Assembly (NCBI RefSeq): GCF_003843875.1
Contig: NZ_RKRF01000007.1
Coordinates: 1 to 64,000, forward strand
Length of the DNA: 64,000 nucleotides
Origin: Aquisalibacillus elongatus
Lineage (GTDB): Bacteria; Bacillota; Bacilli; Bacillales; Alkalibacillaceae
Direction: 5' to 3'
The first letter of the stretch is position 1. The number at the start of each line of letters is the position of its first letter. The notes under the pieces were generated by a model. That model had not been told where the DNA came from. It saw nothing but the letters and a program-made list of their open reading frames with translations, and did not search any database. Below are positions 15,905-24,913 of this stretch, piece after piece. A program made the position numbers and the translations under genes.

Positions 15905-17782
15905 TCACATCTTCCTTTGCTTTTTTAGTTTTGACAATTCATTTTCTAAAGTAGTAATTCTATTATCTAGCTCATGATTATCGTGAAGTTCAAGTTTATT
16001 ATTATATATCTCTAGAATCTTATTTTTTAATAAAGGTTCACCAATTGTATCTATAAATTTCTTAATTGTATCTTTTTCATGGTAAACTTCTTGAGGTGAT
16101 AATTGTAATAGTTGACGTATGAAAAGATTAATTTTTTCTTTTGCAAAACTCCCTATTAACCCATCTTTTATGAAGAATGAATTTGAAAAAAGTTCGATGA
16201 TATTCGATGCAAAAGTTTTTGGACCATTATCTAAAAAGGAATAAGATTCATTAATATTATTTTTATTTTCTAAGAAGATTACATTTGAATTTGGAAAATC
16301 TGATAACACGAAAGGTGAATGAGTTGTTAATATAATTTGTACATCGCCGTTAAAAAGCAGATTTGTTAGTTTAATAAAATAATATAGCCAATCTTTTTGC
16401 CATTGGGGGTGAAAATATAAATCACCTTCATCAATTAGTAAAATAAAAGATTTAGGGAAGGAATAATCTTTTTCTTCGAATTGTAGTTGATTTTCTTTAT
16501 AGATTATCTCTACTTCCGTATCAAAATCATCACTTTCAGAAAGTAATAATTCATCTTTTTTTAAATTATCTAATATATCATAAAAGCGGCTAAAAAGATT
16601 CAAAAGTCCATATTCGCCACTACTCATATCGGACCAAGTAAACTTTAGAAACCCTGTTTTAGTTAAGGCCTTTCTATAAAGTGATATAAACTCTTTAGTT
16701 TGTGGTGATTCAGTTAAAATATACGTACCTTTATTATTACAATATAAATTTATATTTTCTACACACTCAAAAAAAGTATTGAAATTTTCTTTTAGTGTAA
16801 AGAGTTGTTTTAAAAATTCTTTATCAACATTGTTTTTCAAATTAGGAATATCGAACTCAAATTGTTTATAAAGAGAATCAAAAATACTCTTATCATCAGA
16901 ACTATATCTATAAAGGTAATCTCTGAAATCATATTCAAATGCCTCTGTTAAATTGTTTTCACTTAATAATAAATCTATATGTATAAAGAAAGCTTTTAAA
17001 CAACCACTGTAGAATTCAATATAAAATTGTTCAGAATCCAAAAATGTAAAGAAGTCAGTAATCGATGGTCCATCTTCTAAAAACCTTATTACATCCTCTA
17101 AATCATCGGTAAAAGTTACATTTTCTAAGTCAATGGAAACTTCAATATAAATTTCCCTAGGAATCTTCATTATGTTTTGAATATTCAACTCTTCACTAAA
17201 ATCATTTACAAAAAATATTTGTTTTTCAAATTCACTTCTTAAAAATCCTGAAATATTTGCATGTTTACCAATTAAATAATTGGTGGAAATGTTACTATAG
17301 TAGATTTCACCCTCTTCCTTTAACATACCGATGGAACGAACATCAAAGACATTCGAAAATAATAACGTTAGATGAGAATTTAAAATTAAAGGAGAAATAC
17401 AAAAGGTTATAGAATCAGAAGAATTATTTTTAATTGAGAATTTAACTTGAGGTGAATGTAAAATATGTATCTTATTATTTATTGAATAGATTAATATATG
17501 TTTTGATTCTATATGTTTTTTACTCATTATATCAGATAAAAAATCAAGAAGCGTTGACTTACCTGAACCATTTTCACCTACTATTGCAGAAATGTTTAGA
17601 TTAGTAGTATTATTTGTATTGGATTTTTTTACAGGTAATTCAAAGAAATTATTAAGGTAGATCTTATTATCTTCACAAATTAATTCTTTACCATTAAAAT
17701 GAAAAGAGAATTCACTCCCAAGATTAGCCTCGAAATTATTCATATCTTTATATTTATCAAACCAAAAGTATAATAACTTCAA
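15905..17782 (-). CDS. AAA/SMC-like ATPase, Septu PtuA-like
   Basis: A 625-aa ATPase with an ABC/SMC-type split: the Walker A motif VGENGSGKSTLLDFL near residue 70, a long middle region, the signature-like MSSGEYGLLNLFSRF near 390, Walker B SFILLIDEGDLYFHP and the H-loop IILTTHSPFVLSDF. The last 25 residues form a short coiled coil. Such ATPases pair with HNH nucleases in Septu and related systems, and its partner follows one base downstream. TTG start behind GAGGTG. An alternative is another OLD/AAA_15-type defence ATPase; the Septu assignment rests on the HNH partner. Confidence 0.75.
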   Translation of the reverse strand: MKLLYFWFDKYKDMNNFEANLGSEFSFHFNGKELICEDNKIYLNNFFELPVKKSNTNNTTNLNISAIVGENGSGKSTLLDFLSDIMSKKHIESKHILIYSINNKIHILHSPQVKFSIKNNSSDSITFCISPLILNSHLTLLFSNVFDVRSIGMLKEEGEIYYSNISTNYLIGKHANISGFLRSEFEKQIFFVNDFSEELNIQNIMKIPREIYIEVSIDLENVTFTDDLEDVIRFLEDGPSITDFFTFLDSEQFYIEFYSGCLKAFFIHIDLLLSENNLTEAFEYDFRDYLYRYSSDDKSIFDSLYKQFEFDIPNLKNNVDKEFLKQLFTLKENFNTFFECVENINLYCNNKGTYILTESPQTKEFISLYRKALTKTGFLKFTWSDMSSGEYGLLNLFSRFYDILDNLKKDELLLSESDDFDTEVEIIYKENQLQFEEKDYSFPKSFILLIDEGDLYFHPQWQKDWLYYFIKLTNLLFNGDVQIILTTHSPFVLSDFPNSNVIFLENKNNINESYSFLDNGPKTFASNIIELFSNSFFIKDGLIGSFAKEKINLFIRQLLQLSPQEVYHEKDTIKKFIDTIGEPLLKNKILEIYNNKLELHDNHELDNRITTLENELSKLKKQRKM

Positions 17783-18119
17783 TATTCACACCTCATATAA
17801 TTTAAATTCTGCATTAAATATTTATTATATACTTTTTTAGTAAAATTTTCTATACATGTAAGTTAGCTAAAAGATGTTTTTGTTCTATTAGAATTTAGAT
17901 ACTGTTACGAATGTTTTTTAATCATCTTTTAAAAACAATCAAATTTTCAGTGAATGTATTATTGGAGATCCAAATGCTCTAAAAAAGTGTGAGAAATCTA
18001 TTTGTCTCTAGTATAACTAATTAAACGAATGTATGATTAGACAGTTAATTCTAACGTCTATACTAAAGAGAAAGTTTTAAGTAAAAAAAATTATAAAAAA
18101 CTCTAGAAAGGTGAAAAAA
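17783..18119. other. Divergent intergenic region between the ATPase and mcrB genes
   Basis: A gene-free stretch of 337 bases at very high AT. It should hold divergent promoters. A TATAAT-type -10 on the minus strand lies near 17822-17828. Several -10-like TATAAC/TATACT sequences occur on the plus strand near 18012 and 18058. I see no repeat or RNA gene in it. Confidence 0.4.
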
Positions 18120-19923
18120 ATGGCCATTTATAGTGAAAGAGATAATGATAGAAAGCCAATTTATGATGCAGCAGAAAAGTGGAAAAATGAGTGTTTACTT
18201 AACAGCAAGTCGTTAATCTGGGACGGGGAAGCTATTTGGACAAGCGAAAACATGCAAAGGTTCAGAAGAATATTTATAGAAAGGCCAGATGAATCAGGTA
18301 ATTCGTTTGATGAAAAATTAAAAAAACAATTGAATGGTGAGACAGAGGAAGTTTATAAATTCGTTATTGAACTGTTATTCATATATTATTTGTTCCCATC
18401 TTCAATTAGTTATGATACCAAAATGGAAAAGATAGAAACAGTTGCCTCATGGAAAGGTATCGAAATAGATAGGTCTTGGTCCATTTTTAATAGTTTAAAA
18501 AAAGGATTAGGTAATACTGGGATGTATTTTAATGTTCAAAAATACTTTGAAATGAGTTATTTGTTCATTGTATCGGAAAATATTAAGAACCTTCCACTAA
18601 AAACGAGCGAATCAATTTTATCAAAACCAACAGAGTTAAAGAAGTTAGCTGAAGAAACACGACAAAATCAAATTGGAAAAAGAGTACAGATAATACATGC
18701 ACTCCTACATTTATTACTGCCTAATTATTTTGAAAGAATTGTTAGTTGGGGAAATAAACAACAGATCGTAAAAGCATATGCTGACCTTCTTAATGATAAT
18801 GCAACAACCAATGATTTAGATGACAAGCTTTATATAATTCGTGAGAAACTAGAAGAGCAGTATCCTAGTAAGAAAGTTGATTTCTATAAAGAGCCATTTG
18901 ATGAAAAGTGGAGTAGTACTAAACCAAAAAAGAAGAAGCAAACACCTGTCGAAGAAAGTGATGATGGTTTAACAATACCTACTATAGACTTTAACGTAGA
19001 ATCGAATACCAATGGATTAGTATTTGAAAACTTAGATGTACTTATGAATCAAGTGAAAACAGCTATAAGTAATGGTAAACATATCATTTTAACCGGTCCT
19101 CCAGGAACAGGTAAATCTAAGTTAGCTAGTAAAATATGTGAAATGTATTCTGTACAGGCGGAGATGGTAACTGCAACTTCAAACTGGTCAACTTATGAAA
19201 CAATTGGAGGTTATCGACCTGATCGAAATGGAAACTTGTATTTTAGCGAAGGTACTTTCTTAAAATGTGTGAGGGACAATGAAACTCATGCTCCTACAAA
19301 TACTTGGTTAATAATTGATGAGATTAATCGTGCAGATATTGATAAAGCATTTGGGTCATTGTTTTCTGTACTTACAGGAGACGAAGTAACATTACCATTT
19401 GAAACGAAAAGTGAAAATTCAATTGTCTTGCAACCACAAGGGGAGTCTACTTCGGTAGAACCGAATGATTTTACATATGTCATTCCTAATGATTGGCGTA
19501 TTATAGCTACTATGAATACAATAGATAAGGCCTCTTTATACGAGATGAGTTATGCTTTCATGAGGCGTTTTGCATTTATTCCTGTAGGTATACCAAAAGA
19601 TATTAATAGTGAATTAATTCAAAAGTATCTAGATGTTTGGGAGATGAGTACTTATCCGCATGTTGAAGCATTAGCTGCAATATGGAAAATAATAAATAAA
19701 TATAGAAAAATAGGACCAGCAAGAAGATATTGCTAAATATACTCAGAATAATGATGATTTTACATCGGCTATTATTCTATATGTGCTACCACAGTTTGAA
19801 GGAATTCCAGTTAACAGAATGAAAGAATTTGTCGAGCAACTAGTAAAAGAAACTGACTTAGTAATTGATCAAAATATACTACATGAATTTTTAGATGATT
19901 TCTTTGAATTAGGTGAATTTTAA
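18120..19923 (+). pseudogene. mcrB: McrB-like AAA+ GTPase/ATPase, frameshifted near its C-terminus
   Basis: The frame from ATG 18120 (AAAGGTG 6 nt upstream) runs 538 codons to a TGA-free stop at 19734-19736. It carries the McrB motor: ILTGPPGTGKSKLAS (Walker A near 326), a TATSNWSTYETIGGYRPD segment, WLIIDEINRADIDKAFGSL and the sensor-like ATMNTIDKASLYEMSYAFMRRF. At RKIGPAR the reading breaks; the next frame continues EDIAKYTQNNDDFTSAIILY and LVLPQFEGIP-like sequence to a TAA at 19921-19923, which overlaps the mcrC ATG. The continuation is what McrB C-termini normally contain, so a one-base-type shift has split the gene at about 19722-19730. The N-terminal 260 residues are not the DUF3578 head of E. 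coli McrB. Sequencing error, true mutation or programmed shift cannot be separated here. Confidence 0.8.
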
Positions 19924-21200
19924 TGAGTGTAACCGAAGAAGAGTTAATTGAAGAAATATCGGGTTTCTTACATGGTTATTTGAAAGATGGAAAAATAAAA
20001 GTTAATTCATTTCTATCCAAGATGAACCTCAATATTTCTAACATTGAACAGTTATTAGTGATTCGTTTTTTATTGAAAGATGAAACTATTGAATTTGTAA
20101 AAGATCTACCTTATTTATTAAAACGCTTTAAGACTACAACAGTTATGAATAACGAGACGCATATTGGTGAAGTGAGAGGACAAATAAATTGGGAACAGAC
20201 TACTAAAGAAAGGGTTACTACAAATTATCGTGATAGGACAACATTCTCTACTACTGAAAGTGTTCGTTCCTATAATACCCCTGAGAATTTAGTGCTCAAA
20301 CAGTTACTTAAAATCTTATATTCAATTCTATATAAAGATTCCTATACAAAAGGATTTGAGCATTCAAGCTGGTTTTCAGAATGGCAAACGTATAAAGGAA
20401 ACGTAAGCCAAGCCATTAAAAAGAATATTTATTTGCAACGAGTGGATAAAGTAAACGTATCTGATCGTATAGTACAGAAAACACTAAATCATCGAAATAG
20501 ATTATATCGTGATGCTGCAAAATTGCTTATATTATATCGCAATTATACAAATGGACAGTATAGTAAAGAGGACCTTGAATTACTATTGCGAGAGACTTTT
20601 ATTTCGCCAAAAAAAGTCGATGTACTATTTGAATTATATTGGATCGTTCAAATTATTAAGCAAAATACTGAGAACAGTCAATTACACTTAATGGATGGTT
20701 CACAAAACTTGGTAGCTTCATGGGAGACTAACACCAATTATTATAAAATCTATCATGATTCTACTGGATCAGCAGAGTTATTTTTCAATGTAACATCAAA
20801 CGAAATCGCTGAAAGTAATCATCCATATCTTAAACAAAAACATAACTCATTTACTACTTCTAAGGAGCTAGTGCAATCTGTTTTTGGACGTACTAAATCT
20901 AATTATATATGGCAAGGGAGGCCAGACTTCCTAGTTGAGGTATATGAGAAAAAAACAGATCAACTGGTTAAAGTAGTCATTGGTGAAGTTAAAAATACTT
21001 CTAGTATTGATTATGCGATTACAGGGTTAGAAGAACTAATAGATTATATTCATTTAGTGAAAAATAGTAAGGGAGAGTATTTAACAGATAACTACATTCC
21101 AATTCAAGGAATTCTATGTTTGGGTGATCTGAATTTTACTAATCAGGATAAGCTAGTAAAAGTTGTTAAAATAAATAGTGAATTAAATTTAAGGATTTAG
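19923..21200 (+). CDS. mcrC: McrC family endonuclease subunit of a McrBC-type system
   Basis: A 425-aa protein matching the McrC family: an N-terminal beta-rich segment, a central GQINWEQTTKER and TTESVRSYNTPENLVLKQLL region typical of the family, and a C-terminal PD-(D/E)XK core RPDFLVEVYEK followed by VVIGEVKN. Its ATG overlaps the mcrB stop (TAATG), so the two are coupled. McrC supplies the nuclease that the McrB motor activates to cut modified DNA. If mcrB is truly broken, cleavage may be lost. An independent start is unlikely because the only ribosome binding sequence lies within mcrB. Confidence 0.83.
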   Translation: MSVTEEELIEEISGFLHGYLKDGKIKVNSFLSKMNLNISNIEQLLVIRFLLKDETIEFVKDLPYLLKRFKTTTVMNNETHIGEVRGQINWEQTTKERVTTNYRDRTTFSTTESVRSYNTPENLVLKQLLKILYSILYKDSYTKGFEHSSWFSEWQTYKGNVSQAIKKNIYLQRVDKVNVSDRIVQKTLNHRNRLYRDAAKLLILYRNYTNGQYSKEDLELLLRETFISPKKVDVLFELYWIVQIIKQNTENSQLHLMDGSQNLVASWETNTNYYKIYHDSTGSAELFFNVTSNEIAESNHPYLKQKHNSFTTSKELVQSVFGRTKSNYIWQGRPDFLVEVYEKKTDQLVKVVIGEVKNTSSIDYAITGLEELIDYIHLVKNSKGEYLTDNYIPIQGILCLGDLNFTNQDKLVKVVKINSELNLRI

Positions 21201-21457
21201 TAATAAGCGGAGTGCTAATTAATCGCTTTATTTTTTGTACTTTTGTCTCAATGAAAATATATTCCAACACAATATTAGTATAAGGTTAGATGGAGGAATT
21301 TTACAAATGATGTCGAATTTTATACACATAAGATAATGAATTTTAAATAGTACTTACAATATCGATTATGGGAACTGATTTATATAGAAACTATATTAAA
21401 TGAGTTTAATGTAACATTTATTTTGAATTAATTTTAATAATATGAAAGAGGGATTAG

Positions 21458-22999
21458 ATGCATATAAGTGAATTCGTCAAAAATTTTACCAACCATCCAG
21501 TTCTTTTTATAGGTACAGGCATTAGCCTTAGATATCTGGAGAATTCATTTACATGGGATGGATTGCTTTCTTATATCTCAAAAGAACTAAAAGGAACTAA
21601 TGAATTTTATTTTGATTTAAAATCAAAGCATCAGAAAGAGGGAAGCTATGATTTTACTAAAATTGCACTTGATTTAGAAAATGAATTTAATGAGACTTTA
21701 ATAAATGATCGTAATGGTAAGTTCAAAGATATTAATGATAAATTTTATGAAAATATGGAGAATGGAAAAAACATTAGCCGTTTTAAATTATATATTTCTA
21801 GATTGTTATCTGATTACCTTTTAAAAGAGAATAAAACTCAAGAAGTTGCTGAGTTGAAGAAGGTGAGGAAAAACATTGGTTCAGTAATAACTACAAACTA
21901 TGATAGCTTTATTGAAGATGTTTTTGAATTCAACCCTTTGATTGGAAATGAAATTTTATTAAGTAATCCTTATGGATCTGTCTATAAAATTCATGGTTGT
22001 GTTAAAGATCCAGGAAAAGTGATTATTACAGAGGACGATTATAATGTTTTTGATGAAAGATATGAACTTATTAGAGCACAGTTACTTTCTTTGTTTATTC
22101 ATAACCCAATAATATTTTTAGGGTATAACATAGGCGATGATAATATTAAGGGAATTCTTAAAACAATATTTACATATGTTGATCCTAATACAGCCCAAGC
22201 AGAAAAGATCAGAAAAAACTTTTTACTTGTAGAGTATGAGGAAGGTTCACAAAATACCGAAGTAACTGATCATGATATAGATATGAGTGGGTTTTCTACT
22301 ATCCGTATTAATAAAATTAAAACAGATAACTTTTTAGAAATATACGAAAACTTAGCAGGTTTAAGTTTGCCAATCTCTGCTATGGATATTAGAAAAGTTC
22401 AAAATGTAGTTAAAGAAATTTATACCGGAGGCAATTTAGAAGTTAGTATTACAGAAGATGTAGATGCTTTAGCTAATAGTGAAAAGGTATTGGCAATTGG
22501 ATCTTTAAAAACTATTAAGTATGACTTTCAAACAACTTCTGAATTAATGGAAAATTATTTTAAGATAGTTGATGAATCTAATCACCAATTATTAAAGTTA
22601 ATAGACAAGCATAGGATACAAAGGACTCAATATTTTCCAATATTCGGATTTAGCAAAATTCAACCGGAATTAGAATCTATCAGAGCATTAAAGGAAATCC
22701 AAAAGAGTAAGATAAGTAATATATTTAATGGAAAAGCTGATATTGCACAAGAACACTCAACAATTGAAGGAATTATAAATGATAGTAGGATTTCTCAATC
22801 TAACAAGACATTTGCAATAGTTATAGGGGTATTTAATGATAGAATACAATTAAATATTTTAGAAGAATATTTAAGAGATTATCCAGACAAAAAATCTACA
22901 GATTATAGAAAAATGCTGTGTGTGTATGATTACAAAAAATTTGCCGATCAAGAAGAAAGAATAGATTTGAAAATCTCTGATAGTGTAGTTATAAGTTAA
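21458..22999 (+). CDS. SIR2-domain protein (predicted NAD-consuming defence effector)
   Basis: A 513-aa protein. The SIR2-like domain covers about residues 1-290: FIGTGIS (19-23), TTNYDSF (N147, D149), VYKIHGC (H179) and FLGYNIGDDNIKGIL. These are the NAD-pocket residues kept in bacterial SIR2 defence proteins. The C-terminal 220 residues (KIQPELESIRALKEIQ, then FAIVIGVFNDRIQL) are not recognised and may sense the trigger. Many such proteins kill the infected cell by depleting NAD, alone or with a partner. No HerA, TIR or prokaryotic Argonaute partner is adjacent. AGAGGGA lies ahead of the ATG. It has its own transcription unit, 257 bases after mcrC. Confidence 0.78.
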   Translation: MHISEFVKNFTNHPVLFIGTGISLRYLENSFTWDGLLSYISKELKGTNEFYFDLKSKHQKEGSYDFTKIALDLENEFNETLINDRNGKFKDINDKFYENMENGKNISRFKLYISRLLSDYLLKENKTQEVAELKKVRKNIGSVITTNYDSFIEDVFEFNPLIGNEILLSNPYGSVYKIHGCVKDPGKVIITEDDYNVFDERYELIRAQLLSLFIHNPIIFLGYNIGDDNIKGILKTIFTYVDPNTAQAEKIRKNFLLVEYEEGSQNTEVTDHDIDMSGFSTIRINKIKTDNFLEIYENLAGLSLPISAMDIRKVQNVVKEIYTGGNLEVSITEDVDALANSEKVLAIGSLKTIKYDFQTTSELMENYFKIVDESNHQLLKLIDKHRIQRTQYFPIFGFSKIQPELESIRALKEIQKSKISNIFNGKADIAQEHSTIEGIINDSRISQSNKTFAIVIGVFNDRIQLNILEEYLRDYPDKKSTDYRKMLCVYDYKKFADQEERIDLKISDSVVIS

Positions 23000-23513
23000 A
23001 GACCTACTAAAATTGGTTTAGTTTTTATAATTTTTTGTCAGTAAAAATAGGAATGAAAAAGGACATAACTTTAGTTAATCTAAGGATTTTCGTTGTTTTG
23101 GAGAAAGGAGTTGATTGGTGTTTGGACGAAACTCAAAAGCCTATTTATGACTACTCTATGATCGTACAGGAGTTTGATGACGTTATAATAACTGAATAAT
23201 AGACTATTAATACCTATAACATTAATAAGAGAAACTGATTAAATGTTGTTTAAGAGGCTCTCATAATTATCGTTATACGAAGGTTCTGCGGAGGGTAAAA
23301 ATTCCCTTCCGTTTCTTTTATGAACACTACTATTTCATAGTAGACTAAATACTACGCAATAAAATAACAATCTTTATGAAATAATGCACTTTGAGTACAG
23401 TGGAATTTGATATTGGATATTTATGTTAGAGTATATATGGTATGTTGAGAAATGCCCTAAGCTAAGGAGAGATTTTTTGATTAAACATAATATGTTATAT
23501 GGGAGGGTTAAAT
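23000..23513. other. 514-base gap with terminator-like hairpin and a possible 25-aa frame
   Basis: A stem CGGAGGG/CCCTTCCG with one bulge (23289-23311) followed by a T-rich tail may end the SIR2 transcript. A 25-codon frame at 23122-23199 (MDETQKPIYDYSMIVQEFDD, TTG start) follows AGAAAGGAG by 11 nt and could be a small peptide or a gene remnant. Nothing else is evident. Confidence 0.35.
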
Positions 23514-24266
23514 TTGAACGTATTTCCAGAAGCTATACTTGGATTAATAGAATTACTTGCAAATTACTTAAGAGAGAAAAATAAACTTAGAATTAGTATT
23601 TTATTTATCTCAATAATATTTCTTTTATCTGGTGCAATGATAATATTTTTTTACGATGGTGATTTAAGCGATTATTTCATCCCAATTAGTTTTATTGTTA
23701 TTTGTGTTTCAATTCTGTTATTAATATCTGCAATATTAGGGTTTTCTAATGAATATGTGAGTGTTAAAAATCCATTTGATGTTGAATTAAAGAATTTATC
23801 TAAGGAAAGAGAAGAACTGAAGAAGAAAAAGACTAAAAATAATGATTCTACATTTAATAATAATGTGTTTAATACTATACAGTTAAACCTTAATCAAACC
23901 ACCGAATATTATACTATAAATAAAAGTCAAGCGAGAAAAAGTTTCACTGCAAGTGTAACAGCAATTGTTGCAGGATTAATAACAATTTTGGTTGGTATTT
24001 GGCTTATCTATTTTAAAGAAAACATTACCACTTCTGTCATATCCTTTGCATCTGGAGTACTGCTTGAAATAATTGGAGGGATGTATTTCCACCTTTATAA
24101 TAAAAGCTTAGAACAATTGAATTATTTCTATGGCAAATTAGAAAGAATGCAAGATATTATGGTTGCAATCGAATTAGCCAATGGTATAAACGATGAAACA
24201 AAAAAAGTTGAATTACAAGAAAAAATAATTGTTAAATTAATCGAAAGAAGTAGTGCCATTGAATAA
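23514..24266 (+). CDS. Four-helix membrane protein, TRADD-N-associated membrane-domain type
   Basis: A 250-aa protein. Two N-terminal transmembrane helices (ISILFISIIFLLSGAMIIFF; FIVICVSILLLISAILGF) are followed by a lysine-rich linker (SKEREELKKKKTKNND) and then by YYTINKSQARKSFTASVTA. Two more helices follow (AIVAGLITILVGIWLIYF; VISFASGVLLEIIGGMYF), and then an amphipathic tail. The SQARKSF-two-helix unit resembles the membrane domain found with TRADD-N modules in predicted immune proteins; this is from memory and not checked. TTG 23514 is chosen since GGGAGGG lies 6 nt before it; an ATG at 23499 overlaps that site. Its place among defence genes fits a membrane effector. Confidence 0.6.
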   Translation: MNVFPEAILGLIELLANYLREKNKLRISILFISIIFLLSGAMIIFFYDGDLSDYFIPISFIVICVSILLLISAILGFSNEYVSVKNPFDVELKNLSKEREELKKKKTKNNDSTFNNNVFNTIQLNLNQTTEYYTINKSQARKSFTASVTAIVAGLITILVGIWLIYFKENITTSVISFASGVLLEIIGGMYFHLYNKSLEQLNYFYGKLERMQDIMVAIELANGINDETKKVELQEKIIVKLIERSSAIE

Positions 24267-24913
24267 AAACAAACAAGCTGTTAGCAAGACTAATTATATT
24301 TACAATTCGAAATTTCCCAACATTCAATAAAAGGGCGCATTCTCATTGAAATGATAAGTGTTTATTTTTAGGTGCAATATACGGAATAAGAAACATTCTT
24401 CAAAATCAATACTTATACTAAAATAATTATAAGGTTTGAACCTACAGCAAATAGTCAGTAGAGTTGAAATAATATTGTGGAAATTTAAGGGGATCAATCT
24501 AGATTAAAGATTTACCCCTTGTTAAAAACCCAAAATAATTCATTTCTTATAATGTATGAGAAAACTTAAAAAATGAAAATGCAAAGTAATTATAGTTAAC
24601 CTTGAAACTGTGCATTTTTACTAAGGAAGTGTAGTGTAGATATGGAGAAGGTAATTTATTTTGATGAGGGATCAGCTACAGATTCTTTAGAATTGTACCA
24701 AAGCTATATGACTTTAAAAAAGTGCAAAGTAATATTATTGGATTATCAAATTCCTTATGGATTGGAAACGATTATAACTTTAAGATCTACATAAAATTGA
24801 AAAGAGAATAAATGAAATTAAACATTTCTTAAAAATAAAACTTTAATAAATCTAACTAAATATTAAGTTAAATAAATGAATTGTTCATATTATAAAATAT
24901 TGGAGTGTTAGCT
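24267..24913. other. 647-base gap with hairpin and gene remnant
   Basis: Apart from the remnant at 24642-24794, the stretch has a long imperfect hairpin AAGGGG...CCCCTT at 24487-24522 without a T run, and otherwise AT-rich DNA. The promoter of the downstream helicase gene should lie between 24800 and 24905, but no single box stands out. Confidence 0.4.
24642..24794 (+). pseudogene. Remnant of a defence-island protein gene (DUF6414-like N-terminus)
   Basis: A 50-codon frame begins MEKVIYFDEGSATDSLELY after AAGGAAG. The I-Y-F-D-E-G-S-A-T-D start is one I associate with a family of about 300-aa uncharacterised proteins (DUF6414 or similar) found near defence genes. Here the frame diverges within 30 residues and stops, so this looks like a truncated copy. 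The family name is from memory. Confidence 0.35.

Noticed and set aside
18120..19923. Two separate genes in the mcrB region
   Set aside because: The second part has no start codon with a ribosome site and continues the McrB protein sequence in the next frame.
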